In this document: in pieces, positions 8,017 to 15,929 of the stretch
Numbering within the stretch: the first letter of the stretch is position 1
Layout of the letters: every line of letters begins with the position of its first letter
NCBI RefSeq assembly: GCF_039830135.1
Contig: NZ_CP156081.1
Coordinates: forward strand, 1,598,001 to 1,662,000
Length of the DNA stretch: 64,000 nucleotides
Direction: 5' to 3'
Source of the DNA: Defluviimonas sp. SAOS-178_SWC
Lineage (GTDB): Bacteria > Pseudomonadota > Alphaproteobacteria > Rhodobacterales > Rhodobacteraceae
Made by a program: the position numbers and the translations under genes
Notes under the pieces: generated by a model
Told to the model about the DNA's origin: nothing
The model's input: only the letters and a program-made list of their open reading frames with translations
Databases searched by the model: none

Positions 8017-9173
8017 TGTGGCGGAACATTGCGTCGAACTTCCTGACCATCGCCATCCTTCTTCTGGTCATGGCGGCGGGGCTGGTGGCCTGGGGGCAGC
8101 GGCAATATGCCGGGCCGGGGCCGTTGGCCGAGGCGATCTGCTTCAAGGTCGAACGTGGCGCGACCTTGCGCCGGGTGGCGACCGATCTGTCCGGGCAGGG
8201 CGCGATTGCATCCGAGTATATCTTCCGCGTCGGCGCGGATTACGAGGACAAGGCCGGTAGCCTCAAGGCCGGGTCGTTTCTGATCACGCCAAACGCCTCG
8301 ATGCAGGAGATCGTCGACACGATCACCAGAAGTGGCCAGTCGACCTGTGGCACAGAGGTGAATTTCCGGATCGGCGTGAACGCATCCGACATCGTGGTGC
8401 GAGAGCTGGATCCGGCGACGAACCGTTACGAGGAGGTGGTGAAGTTCGACCCGTCGGCCGAGGCGGTCCCGCAGGATTACCTCGACCGGGCGCAGGAGTC
8501 CGATGTCCGGTTCCGGATCACCCTGGCCGAGGGCGTCACGAGTTGGCAGGTGGTCGACGCGCTGAAACGGGCCGAGTTCCTTGACGGCGAGGCCGGCGAG
8601 GTGCCGCCCGAGGGGCACCTGGCACCGGACAGCTACGAGGTCGTGCGCGGAGGAAGCCGGGCCGATCTACTGGCCGAAATGCGTCGGCGGCAGGAGGCGG
8701 TTCTGGCCGAGCTTTGGGCCTCCCGCGCCGAGGGGCTGCCCTATGCGACGCCGGAAGAGGCGCTGACGATGGCCTCCATCGTCGAGAAGGAAACCGGTGT
8801 GCCGGAGGAACGACCGCGGGTGGCGAGCGTCTTCCTCAACCGACTGGCGCAGGGAATGAAGTTGCAGACCGACCCGACCGTCATCTATGGCCTGACCAAG
8901 GGGCAGGGCGTTCTGGGCCGTGGGCTGCGGCAGAGCGAGTTGCGCGGTCGGACCCCCTACAACACCTATGTCATCGACGGGCTGCCGCCCACGCCCATCG
9001 CCAATCCGGGCCGCGAGAGCATCGCCGCTGCGCTCGACCCCGAGACGACGGACTACCTGTTCTTCGTGGCAGACGGTTCGGGCGGGCATGCCTTCGCGAC
9101 GACGCTGGCCGAGCACAACGACAACGTCGCGAAATGGCGGGCGATCGAGGCGCAGCAAGGGTCGGGGAACTGA
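8016..9173 (+). CDS. mltG: Endolytic murein transglycosylase (YceG/MltG)
   Basis: An inner-membrane enzyme that cuts nascent glycan strands and so limits their length. The 385-residue protein has one N-terminal membrane anchor (residues about 6-26), a LysM-like region, and the C-terminal YceG catalytic domain. The catalytic Glu sits in MASIVEKETG, and the conserved downstream segments VFLNRLAQGMKLQTDPTV, YNTY and PPTPIANPG are present. Start ATG overlaps the fabF TGA by one base, so the genes are translationally coupled, an arrangement known from many proteobacteria. Confidence 0.95.
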   Translation: MWRNIASNFLTIAILLLVMAAGLVAWGQRQYAGPGPLAEAICFKVERGATLRRVATDLSGQGAIASEYIFRVGADYEDKAGSLKAGSFLITPNASMQEIVDTITRSGQSTCGTEVNFRIGVNASDIVVRELDPATNRYEEVVKFDPSAEAVPQDYLDRAQESDVRFRITLAEGVTSWQVVDALKRAEFLDGEAGEVPPEGHLAPDSYEVVRGGSRADLLAEMRRRQEAVLAELWASRAEGLPYATPEEALTMASIVEKETGVPEERPRVASVFLNRLAQGMKLQTDPTVIYGLTKGQGVLGRGLRQSELRGRTPYNTYVIDGLPPTPIANPGRESIAAALDPETTDYLFFVADGSGGHAFATTLAEHNDNVAKWRAIEAQQGSGN

Positions 9174-9265
9174 CCTGCTATTGAACGGCGCCGGTCGCGT
9201 GCGAGCCGGTTAACGGAAGGTAAACGGGGCGCCCTGCAAGTCTTTGAACCTGAACGGTTTTTGTC

Positions 9266-9294
9266 TTGACTTGGCGAACGGTCCCGGATATACC
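9266..9294 (+). promoter_or_regulatory. Probable promoter of the GTA cluster
   Basis: TTGACT (9266-9271) and TATACC (9289-9294) are spaced by exactly 17 bp, the best sigma70-like match in the gap between mltG and g1. Transcription would start near 9301. In Rhodobacter capsulatus the cluster promoter is driven by the GafA activator; no specific operator could be assigned here. Confidence 0.6.
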
Positions 9295-9301
9295 TTCGGG
9301 C

Positions 9302-9394
9302 ATGCTAGAAGAAGTGGGCAAGCGGCGCGGGGGGCGACCCCGGAGCCGCTTTTTCATTTCGCTCGTGCGGACAGGCATGAGAGGCGGGCGCTGA
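9302..9394 (+). CDS. Possible 30-aa leader peptide overlapping the GTA leader terminator
   Basis: An ATG at 9302 lies at or within a few bases of the predicted transcription start and opens a frame MLEEVGKRRGGRPRSRFFIS continuing to a TGA at 9392-9394, just before g1. There is no ribosome site, so translation would have to be leaderless. The frame spans the terminator hairpin at 9321-9350. It could be a chance frame. Confidence 0.2.
   Translation: MLEEVGKRRGGRPRSRFFISLVRTGMRGGR
9321..9354 (+). terminator. Intrinsic terminator-like hairpin in the GTA leader
   Basis: AGCGGC (9321-9326) pairs with GCCGCT (9345-9350), with further G:C pairing of an inner G run with CCCC around a small loop, followed at once by TTTT (9351-9354). 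It lies between the predicted promoter and g1, so transcripts would end after about 54 nt unless termination is overcome. Confidence 0.65.
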
Positions 9395-9398
9395 CTTT

Positions 9399-9719
9399 AT
9401 GACAACGGGGAACGCGGCCGAGGGGCCGATCCCCATGGTCGATCAGGCCATGGGGTTACTTGGGGAAATCGCCGCGGAAATCCACGCCGCGATGAGCCGT
9501 CTGAAACAGAACCAGTTCGACGATCTGAAGGACGCCACGCGGTCCTGCCGGGACCTGCGGCAGGCGCTTTTGATGGTATTCGAGGAAAGGGCGAAAGTTG
9601 CGAAACTCGACAAGCAGGAAGCCGGGGTCGTTTACGACTACGCGCTCGACCTCGACGCGGCCCGGGATGAAATCTGCCTCCGCCTGGCTCGCCTCCGCGA
9701 CGCCGGAGATGGTGGATGA
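9399..9719 (+). CDS. orfg1: GTA small terminase (orfg1)
   Basis: First structural-cluster gene. In Rhodobacter-type gene transfer agents g1 encodes the small terminase, which joins the large subunit to load non-specific host DNA fragments into the head. The 106-residue product is mainly helical (PMVDQAMGLLGEIAAEIHAAM, then RSCRDLRQALLMVFEERAKVAKLDKQ), as expected for a TerS oligomerisation region. There is no obvious helix-turn-helix, consistent with packaging of random DNA. The gene overlaps the start of g2. Assigned from position and helical pattern. Confidence 0.75.
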   Translation: MTTGNAAEGPIPMVDQAMGLLGEIAAEIHAAMSRLKQNQFDDLKDATRSCRDLRQALLMVFEERAKVAKLDKQEAGVVYDYALDLDAARDEICLRLARLRDAGDGG

Positions 9720-11010
9720 GTTCCTCGAAGGACTTTCTGACGAGGCATTGATGGCGTTGCCCTGGCTTTTCGAGTTCTGGGCGCTGCCGCATCAGTTGCC
9801 GCCGGAGGGGGTCTGGAAGAGCTGGGTGATCATGGGCGGGCGCGGCGCCGGCAAGACCCGCGCCGGGACCGAATGGGTGCGAGCGCAGGTCGAGGGCGCA
9901 AGGCCGCTCGATCCGGGGGTCGCCCGGCGCGTCGCGCTGGTCGGCGAGACGGTGGATCAGGTCCGCGAGGTGATGATCTTCGGCGCGAGCGGCATTCTCG
10001 CCTGTTCGCCACCCGACCGGATGCCGGTCTGGGAGGCCGGGCGCAAGCGGCTTCTCTGGCCGAACGGGGCGGTGGCCGAGGTCTATTCGGCGCATAGTCC
10101 CGAAAGCCTGAGGGGGCCGCAATTCGATGCGGCCTGGGTCGACGAACTGGCGAAGTGGAAGAAGGCCGAGGAGGCCTGGGACATGCTTCAGTTCGCGCTG
10201 AGGCTTGGCGACAATCCCCGGCAGGTGGTGACGACGACGCCGAAGAACGTGGGCGTCCTGAAGGCGATCCTGAAGAACCCCTCGACGGTCCTCACGCAGG
10301 CCCCGACCGAAGCGAACAAAGCCTATCTCGCGGCCTCGTTCCTTGAGGAAGTGCGGGCGCGCTATGCCGGGACGCGGCTTGGCCGGCAGGAGCTTGACGG
10401 GGTACTTCTGGAAGATGCCGAGGGGGCCTTGTGGACGACCTCCGGGCTGGAAGCTTGCCGGGCGTCGGCGCCGAAGGAACTGAGCCGGATCGTGGTAGCT
10501 GTGGATCCGCCGGTGACGGGACACGCAGGATCGGACGAATGCGGCATCGTCGTCGTGGGCGCCGTGACGGAGGGCGCGCCGTCGGAATGGCGGGCCTATG
10601 TGCTCGAGGATGCGAGCGTTTCGGCGGCCTCGCCGGCGGAGTGGGCGCGGGCGGCGATTTTGGCGATGGAGCGGCATGGGGCCGACCGGCTGGTGGCCGA
10701 GGTCAATCAGGGCGGCGATCTGGTCGAGACGGTCGTGCGGCAGATCGACCCTTTGGTGCCGTTCCACGCGGTGCGCGCCTCGCGCGGGAAGTCGGCGCGG
10801 GCCGAGCCGGCGGCGGCCTTGTACGAGCAGGGCCGGGTGCACCACGGCCGAGGCCTTGGCGAGCTTGAGGACCAGATGTGCCGGATGACCGTCCGGGGCT
10901 ACGAGGGCAAGGGATCGCCCGACCGGGTCGATGCCCTTGTCTGGGCGCTGACCGAGCTGATGGTGGAGCCCGCCGCCAAATGGCGTCGGCCGCAGGTCCG
11001 GAGCCTCTGA
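9667..11010 (+). CDS. orfg2: GTA large terminase (orfg2)
   Basis: The DNA-packaging motor: an N-terminal ATPase pumps DNA and a C-terminal RNase H-like nuclease cuts it. Walker A is GGRGAGKTRAG near residue 35 of the 447-residue product. The motor region includes SAHSPESLRGPQFDAAWVDELAKW (split here as SAHSPESLRG and PQFDAAWVDELAKW), the Walker B area. Nuclease aspartates are seen in VVAVDPPVTG and near the end in PDRVDALVWALTEL. The start at 9667 (MKSASAWLAS) is chosen because relatives begin similarly; an ATG at 9709 is possible. It overlaps g1 by about 50 bp in another frame. Confidence 0.92.
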   Translation: MKSASAWLASATPEMVDEFLEGLSDEALMALPWLFEFWALPHQLPPEGVWKSWVIMGGRGAGKTRAGTEWVRAQVEGARPLDPGVARRVALVGETVDQVREVMIFGASGILACSPPDRMPVWEAGRKRLLWPNGAVAEVYSAHSPESLRGPQFDAAWVDELAKWKKAEEAWDMLQFALRLGDNPRQVVTTTPKNVGVLKAILKNPSTVLTQAPTEANKAYLAASFLEEVRARYAGTRLGRQELDGVLLEDAEGALWTTSGLEACRASAPKELSRIVVAVDPPVTGHAGSDECGIVVVGAVTEGAPSEWRAYVLEDASVSAASPAEWARAAILAMERHGADRLVAEVNQGGDLVETVVRQIDPLVPFHAVRASRGKSARAEPAAALYEQGRVHHGRGLGELEDQMCRMTVRGYEGKGSPDRVDALVWALTELMVEPAAKWRRPQVRSL

Positions 11011-11029
11011 GCCGGTCGGGGCAGGGGAT

Positions 11030-11062
11030 GCCTCCGGCGGGGATATTTCGAGCAAGGTGAAA
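11030..11062 (+). repeat. Intergenic repeat family B, copy inside the GTA cluster
   Basis: GCCTCCGGCGGGGATATTT followed by CGAGCAAGGTGAAA. Related copies at 42018-42049, 56044-56064 and 62862-62945 share the GCCGGAGG core, an AAATATCCCC-type stretch and the CATCTTGC end. It fills most of the gap between the large terminase and portal genes. Confidence 0.75.
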
Positions 11063-11124
11063 TGCGGGCGGCCCGTTTTGCGGCGGCGGCATTTCGGGGT
11101 GCGGGCGGAGACAGGAGAATTGGG

Positions 11125-12297
11125 ATGGCATGGAATATCTTCCGACGCGCGGAGGGCGCGGTTCCGGAGCAGAAGGCGTCGGCGACCGGGCGGGTCGTGG
11201 CCTGGGGATCGTCGGGAAGGGTGGCCTGGTCTCCGCGCGATGTGGTGAGCCTCACCAAGACCGGGTTTACCGGGAATCCGGTCGGCTTCCGCGCGGTGAA
11301 GCTTATCGCCGAGGCGGCGGCGGCACTGCCGCTCGTCTGTCAGGATGCCGAGCGCCGGTTCGATGTCCATCCGGTGATCGAGCTCATGCGGCGGCCCAAT
11401 CCGGGGCAGGGGCGGGCGGAGCTCTTCGAGGCGCTCTATGGTCAGATCCTGCTAAGCGGTAACGGCTATCTGGAAGCGGTGGGCGCCGAGGGGTTGCCGG
11501 CGGAGCTGCATGTCCTGCGGTCGGACCGGATGTCGCTGGTGCCGGGCGGGGACGGCTGGCCGGTCGCCTACGACTACACGGTCGGCGGGCGCAAGCACCG
11601 GTTCGACATGACCGGGCCGGTCGATCCGATCTGCCATATCAAGAGCTTCCATCCGCAGGACGACCACTATGGCCTCTCGCCGATGCAGGCGGCGGCGGTG
11701 GCGGTCGACGTGCACAATTCGGCGTCGAGCTGGTCGAAGGCGCTGCTCGACAATGCCGCGCGGCCGTCGGGCGCCATCGTCTACAAGGGTGCGGACGGGC
11801 AGGGCAGCCTGTCGGGCGACCAGTACGACCGCCTCGTGCACGAGATGGAGATGCATCATCAGGGTGCGCGCAATGCCGGGCGGCCGATGCTGCTGGAGGG
11901 CGGGCTCGACTGGAAGCCGATGGGGTTCAGCCCTTCGGACATGGAGTTCCAGAAAACCAAGGAGGCGGCGGCGCGCGAGATCGCGGTGGCCTTCGGGGTG
12001 CCGCCGATGCTTCTGGGCATTCCCGGCGATGCGACCTACGCGAACTATCAGGAGGCGAACCGGGGCTTCTACCGGCTGACGGTGCTGCCCTTGGCGACGC
12101 GGGTGACGGCGGCGGTGAGCTACTGGCTGTCCACTCACCTTGGCGAGCGGGTGGAGTTGCGCCCCGACCTCGATCAGGTTCCGGCGCTGGCCGGCGAGCG
12201 CGACCAGCAGTGGAAGCGGGTCGGCGAGGCCACCTTCCTCACCGATGCGGAAAAGCGCGCCATTCTGGGGCTTCCGCGCCTGACGGATGACGAGTGA
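11125..12297 (+). CDS. orfg3: GTA portal protein (orfg3)
   Basis: Forms the dodecameric channel at the head vertex through which DNA enters and leaves. The start at 11125 (MAWNIFRRAEGAV) has an AGGAG site 8 bp upstream; 21 more residues upstream in frame are unconserved. The 390-residue product is an HK97-type portal: KTGFTGNPVGFRAVKLIAEA near the N-terminus, then the ILLSGNGYLEAV and HIKSFHPQDDHYGLSPMQAA segments. The FGVPPMLLGIPGDATYANYQEA motif (two blocks, FGVPPMLLGIPG and DATYANYQEA) is diagnostic of the family. It ends overlapping the g3.5 region. Confidence 0.95.
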   Translation: MAWNIFRRAEGAVPEQKASATGRVVAWGSSGRVAWSPRDVVSLTKTGFTGNPVGFRAVKLIAEAAAALPLVCQDAERRFDVHPVIELMRRPNPGQGRAELFEALYGQILLSGNGYLEAVGAEGLPAELHVLRSDRMSLVPGGDGWPVAYDYTVGGRKHRFDMTGPVDPICHIKSFHPQDDHYGLSPMQAAAVAVDVHNSASSWSKALLDNAARPSGAIVYKGADGQGSLSGDQYDRLVHEMEMHHQGARNAGRPMLLEGGLDWKPMGFSPSDMEFQKTKEAAAREIAVAFGVPPMLLGIPGDATYANYQEANRGFYRLTVLPLATRVTAAVSYWLSTHLGERVELRPDLDQVPALAGERDQQWKRVGEATFLTDAEKRAILGLPRLTDDE

Positions 12298-12299
12298 CG

Positions 12300-12536
12300 A
12301 TGGCGGGCGTGGGGTCGCGCTACCTCAAGGAGCCGTTCGAATGCGCGCATGAGCATCGCTTCGTCGCGACCGAGAAGATCATGGCGCTGCAGTTCGAGAC
12401 CGTCGAGAAGCGGCTGGAACGGATCGAGGCGATGATTGTCGGTGTCGAGAAGCGGCTCTGGATGACGGTGTTCGGGGTCGTCGGCGTGATCCGGAGCCAG
12501 GCGGTGCAATCGCTGCTGGAATACGGGCCGAAATAG
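12300..12536 (+). CDS. orfg3.5: GTA head formation protein (orfg3.5)
   Basis: A 78-residue protein between portal and protease, matching in place and character the small g3.5 product of the Rhodobacter GTA, which is needed for head formation. It starts MAGVGSRYLKEPFECAHEHRF at an ATG at 12300, three bases after the portal stop; a GTG at 12294 is an alternative. A heptad-rich coiled-coil stretch (FETVEKRLERIEAMIVGVEKRL) follows, then a short hydrophobic segment and VQSLLEYGPK. Exact mechanism unknown. Confidence 0.75.
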   Translation: MAGVGSRYLKEPFECAHEHRFVATEKIMALQFETVEKRLERIEAMIVGVEKRLWMTVFGVVGVIRSQAVQSLLEYGPK

Positions 12537-12546
12537 GAAAATCAAC

Positions 12547-13107
12547 ATGATGACAAGCGATTACGGGCTGGAGACGAAGTTCTGCCGGCTGGGCGAGGAT
12601 ATCGCCATCAAGGATGGTTGCCGGATCGAGGGTTATGCGTCGTTCTTCGGGATCACGGATCAGGGCGGCGATGTCGTGGTGAGCGGCGCCTATGCGAAAT
12701 CGCTGGAACGGCTTCGCATGCAAGGTCGGGCGGTGAAGATGCTGTGGCAGCACGATCCGGCCCAGCCGATCGGTGTCTGGGACGAGATCGCCGAGGACGG
12801 CCGGGGCCTGCGCGTCAAGGGCCGGATCCTGACCGAGGTCGAGAAGGGCCGGGAGGCCGCCGCGCTGATCTCGGCGGGGGCGATCGACGGGCTTTCCATC
12901 GGCTACCGGACGGTGACGGCGGAAAAGGATGCGAAGGGCCAGCGGCTTCTTCGTGAGGTGGAGCTTTGGGAAGTGTCGCTTGTCACCTTCCCGATGCTTC
13001 CCGAGGCGCGGGTCGGAGCCAAGGGCGATCTGCCCGCGGAAGCGGCCTTGCGAGAACTGGCGGCGGTCTTCGAGGACGCGCGCCGGATGCTGGCGGGGCG
13101 CCACTGA
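12547..13107 (+). CDS. orfg4: GTA prohead protease (orfg4)
   Basis: An HK97-family serine protease that matures the head by cutting the capsid N-terminal scaffold. The 186-residue product has the catalytic His in MLWQHDPAQPIG and the Ser in GAIDGLSIGYR, with the WEVSLVTFPM strand that follows in this family. The first strands EGYASFFGITDQGGDVV are equally typical. It lies directly upstream of the major capsid gene, as in all Rhodobacterales GTA clusters. Confidence 0.94.
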   Translation: MMTSDYGLETKFCRLGEDIAIKDGCRIEGYASFFGITDQGGDVVVSGAYAKSLERLRMQGRAVKMLWQHDPAQPIGVWDEIAEDGRGLRVKGRILTEVEKGREAAALISAGAIDGLSIGYRTVTAEKDAKGQRLLREVELWEVSLVTFPMLPEARVGAKGDLPAEAALRELAAVFEDARRMLAGRH

Positions 13108-13145
13108 TCCCGTCTGACGCAATCCCCTGACTTGAGGTGATGGGT

Positions 13146-14342
13146 ATGAAGAAGACCGAGACGAAGGCTCGGGCCGGGGCAGGCGTGTCCGACGCTCCGG
13201 CCGAGGAGGTGAAGTCCGCGCTCCAGGGGTTCCTGAGCGAGTTCAGGGGCTTTCAGGACGAGATGACATCGAAGCTGCAACAACAGGAAGAGCGACTGAC
13301 CATGCTGGATCGCAAATCTTACGCCCCGGGACGCCCGGTTCTGTCCACTGCCGTCGATCACGACGCGCCGCACAAGAAGGCGTTCGCCGCCTATCTGCGG
13401 TCGGGCGACGATGACGGCCTCCGGGGCCTCGTCCTCGAGGGCAAGGCGCTCAACACGCAAGTCAACGCAGATGGCGGTTTCCTCGTCGATCCCGAGACGG
13501 CGGACCGTATCCGCGGCGTCTTGAAATCGACCTCGTCCCTCCGTTCGATCGCCAATGTGGTCAGTGTCGAGGCGACCTCGTTCGACGTCCTCGTCGACCA
13601 CACCGACCTCGGGTCCGGCTGGGCGACGGAGACGGGTTCGCTCACCGAGACCGGCACGCCGCAGATCGACCGCATCTCGATCCCGCTGCACGAGCTTGCG
13701 GCGATGCCGAAGGCGAGCCAGCGCCTTCTCGACGACAGTGCTTTCAACGTCGAGGGCTGGTTGGCCGAGCGCATCGCCGACAGGTTCAGCCGTGCCGAGG
13801 CGCAGTCCTTCATCTCGGGCGACGGGATCGACAAGCCGACCGGTTTCCTCAGCCATTCGGCGGTCGACAACGGTGTGTGGGCCTGGGGCTCGCTCGGCTA
13901 CGTGCCGACCGGCGCGGATGGCGACTTCGCGGCGACCAATGCCTCGGATTCGATCATCGACCTCGTCTACGCGCTGAACGCCGAATACCGCGCCAACGCG
14001 ACCTTCGTGATGAACTCAAAGACCGCCGGTGCCGTGCGCAAGATGAAGGATGCCGATGGCCGCTTCCTGTGGTCGGACGGTCTCGCCGCCGGTGAGCCCG
14101 CGCGCCTGATGGGCTATCCGGTTCTGGTGGCCGAGGACATGCCGGACATCGCGTCGGATGCCTACGCGATCGCCTTCGGCGATTTCCACAACGGCTATAC
14201 CGTCGCCGAGCGTCCGGACATGCGGGTTCTTCGCGATCCGTTCTCGGCGAAGCCTCATGTTCTCTTCTATGCGTCCAAGCGCGTGGGCGGCGATGTGAGC
14301 GACTTTGCCGCGATCAAGCTTCTGAAGTTCGCGATCTCGTAA
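13146..14342 (+). CDS. orfg5: GTA major capsid protein (orfg5)
   Basis: HK97-fold shell protein of the GTA head. Start set at 13146 (MKKTETKARAG), 8 bp after GAGG; ATG at 13140 and GTG at 13137 are in the same frame. The 398-residue product has an N-terminal scaffold of about 110 residues with a coiled coil (LQGFLSEFRGFQDEMTSKLQ, QQEERLTML). This region is normally removed by the g4 protease. After it comes the HK97 core: VNADGGFLVDPE, TDLGSGWATETGSLTETG, FNVEGWLAERIADRFS and the late GYPVLVAEDMP strand. Length is normal for the family. Confidence 0.96.
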   Translation: MKKTETKARAGAGVSDAPAEEVKSALQGFLSEFRGFQDEMTSKLQQQEERLTMLDRKSYAPGRPVLSTAVDHDAPHKKAFAAYLRSGDDDGLRGLVLEGKALNTQVNADGGFLVDPETADRIRGVLKSTSSLRSIANVVSVEATSFDVLVDHTDLGSGWATETGSLTETGTPQIDRISIPLHELAAMPKASQRLLDDSAFNVEGWLAERIADRFSRAEAQSFISGDGIDKPTGFLSHSAVDNGVWAWGSLGYVPTGADGDFAATNASDSIIDLVYALNAEYRANATFVMNSKTAGAVRKMKDADGRFLWSDGLAAGEPARLMGYPVLVAEDMPDIASDAYAIAFGDFHNGYTVAERPDMRVLRDPFSAKPHVLFYASKRVGGDVSDFAAIKLLKFAIS

Positions 14343-14354
14343 GGGGCGCGGATC

Positions 14355-14378
14355 GGCCGGGGCCTTCTGGTCCCGGCC
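14355..14378 (+). promoter_or_regulatory. Stem-loop between capsid gene and g6
   Basis: Ten-bp GC-rich arms (14355-14364 and 14369-14378, one G.T pair) with a TTCT loop, 13 bp after the capsid stop. There is no T run, so it is more likely to protect the upstream mRNA 3' end or slow polymerase than to terminate. The rest of the 150-bp gap holds no gene. Confidence 0.6.
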
Positions 14379-14494
14379 GCACGGGCGCGGGTCGCCTATC
14401 CCTCGTGTTGTCTAGCTGCTCCCTCCGTCCGAGCAATGCGGGGCTGGCCCGCGCCCGATCCTTCGAGGAGGGGGCGTGACTATCGGAGATTTCC

Positions 14495-15091
14495 ATGATG
14501 CTGAGCGAAGTGACGCCGGTGCCGCAGGCGGCCCTGCCGGTGGCGGAATTCAAGGATCATCTACGGCTCGGCACCGGGTTCGCCGACGACGGAAGCCAGA
14601 ATTCGCTGGCCGAGAGCTATCTTCGCGCCGCGCTCGCGGCGATCGAGGGGCGGATCGGCAAGGCGCTGATCGCGCGCGATTTCCTTCTGGAACTGAACGG
14701 ATGGCGCTGGCCCGACAGCCAGGCCTTTCCGCTGGCCCCGGTCATGTCCATCGCCTCGGTCACGGTCAAGGACCGCGACGGCGTGGCGGATCTGATCGAT
14801 CCGACCCGGTATCGGCTTGTGCGCGACGCCCACCGACCGAAGGTCGCGGCCACCGGCGCGCTTCTGCCGGGGATCCCGGTTGGCGGAACTGTCGAGGTGG
14901 TGTTCACCGCAGGTTTTGGCCCGGCCTGGACGGATGTGCCGGTCGATCTCGGCCAAGCGGTGTTTCTGCTGGCGGCGCAGTATCACGAGACCCGGCACGA
15001 GACCGAGACGGGGCAGGCGATGCCGTTTGGGGTGACGGCGCTGATCGAGCGCTGGCGGACCGTGCGCGTGCTCGGCGGGGGGGCGGCATGA
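14495..15091 (+). CDS. orfg6: GTA head-tail connector/adaptor (orfg6)
   Basis: An adaptor ring protein that sits under the portal. The 198-residue product belongs to the phiE125 gp8-like connector family: an N-terminal helical part (LPVAEFKDHLRLGTGFAD, SLAESYLRAALAAIEGRIGK), the LNGWRWPDSQAFPLAPVMSI strand region and the VEVVFTAGFG turn. A helical end with LLAAQYHETRHE closes it. Start may be the ATG at 14495 or 14498. Its end overlaps g7 by four bases (ATGA). Confidence 0.88.
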   Translation: MMLSEVTPVPQAALPVAEFKDHLRLGTGFADDGSQNSLAESYLRAALAAIEGRIGKALIARDFLLELNGWRWPDSQAFPLAPVMSIASVTVKDRDGVADLIDPTRYRLVRDAHRPKVAATGALLPGIPVGGTVEVVFTAGFGPAWTDVPVDLGQAVFLLAAQYHETRHETETGQAMPFGVTALIERWRTVRVLGGGAA

Positions 15092-15426
15092 CCGCGCCGC
15101 GTTTGAACCGCAAGTTGATCCTTGAAGAACCGCAGCGCGTGCCGGACGGGGCCGGCGGCTGGTCGCAGACCTGGGTCGCGCTCGGCGCGCTCTGGGCGCG
15201 GCTCGATCCCGGGACCGGACGCGAGCGGGCGGGCGAATTCGTCACGCTGTCGGCCGTGCCCTACCGGATCACCGTGCGGGCCGCGCCGCAGGGCGCGCCG
15301 TCGCGGCCGAAGCCTGAACAGCGGTTCCGGGACGGCGCGCGCGTCTTCCGCATTACGGCGGTGACCGAAGAGGACCCGGAGGGGCACTACCTGACCTGCT
15401 TCGCGCAGGAGGAGGTTCTGGCATGA
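15088..15426 (+). CDS. orfg7: GTA head-closure (stopper) protein (orfg7)
   Basis: Small beta-barrel protein that seals the neck after packaging. The 112-residue product, MTAPRLNRKLILEEPQRVPD onward, has the pattern of phage head-closure proteins: GGWSQTWVALGALWARLDP, then RFRDGARVFRITAVTEEDPE near the end. Its start overlaps g6 and its end overlaps g8, both by ATGA, showing close translational coupling. Assigned from position plus family pattern. Confidence 0.85.
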   Translation: MTAPRLNRKLILEEPQRVPDGAGGWSQTWVALGALWARLDPGTGRERAGEFVTLSAVPYRITVRAAPQGAPSRPKPEQRFRDGARVFRITAVTEEDPEGHYLTCFAQEEVLA

Positions 15427-15830
15427 GCTACGGAGCGGCGGCTGCCTTTCAGGCAGCGATCTACCAGCGCCTCATGGCGGACAGCGCGCTCGATGCGCTG
15501 GTCTCGGGTGCGATCTACGATTCGGTGCCGCCAGGGACCACCACGAGCACCTATGTCTCGCTCGGCCCCGAGGATGTGCGCGACGCATCCGACCAGGTCG
15601 GGCGGGGGGCGTTCCACGAATTCGTCGTCTCGGTCGTGACCGATCAGGCGGGGTTTCAGAACGCCAAGGCGGTGGCCGCCGCCGTGTCGGACGCACTGAC
15701 CGGCGCCACGCTTGTGCTGGCGCGCGGGCGGCTGGTCGGGCTGTGGTTCCTATCCGCACGGGCGCGTCGGGTGGAGAAGGCGGATATGCGCCGGATCGAC
15801 CTCACGTTCCGGGCGCGGATCGAGGATTGA
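15423..15830 (+). CDS. orfg8: GTA tail terminator, DUF3168 (orfg8)
   Basis: Caps the head-proximal end of the tail tube. The 135-residue product fits DUF3168: an opening helix SYGAAAAFQAAIYQRLMADS, the SGAIYDSVPPGTTTSTYVSLG strand-turn (two pieces, SGAIYDSVPP and TTSTYVSLG), and HEFVVSVVTDQAGFQNAKAV. It begins inside the g7 stop. A 99-bp AT-richer gap with no gene separates it from g9. Confidence 0.88.
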   Translation: MSYGAAAAFQAAIYQRLMADSALDALVSGAIYDSVPPGTTTSTYVSLGPEDVRDASDQVGRGAFHEFVVSVVTDQAGFQNAKAVAAAVSDALTGATLVLARGRLVGLWFLSARARRVEKADMRRIDLTFRARIED

Positions 15831-15929
15831 GGTGGGCATTTCGCCGGATCGGCACTTGCACATATCGAATAAATCAGGGTGTCGGTTCTTCGCTGGCGGC
15901 CCATTTGTTTCACTAATCGGAGAACGGAC

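Noticed and set aside
9397..11370. Minus-strand open frame of 657 codons
   Set aside because: Antisense to the terminase and portal genes; Arg/Pro/His-rich with no recognisable domain.
15831..15929. Possible internal promoter before the GTA tail tube gene
   Set aside because: The gap is AT-richer, but no -35/-10 pair with acceptable spacing was found (TTGCAC at 15856 has no matching -10).
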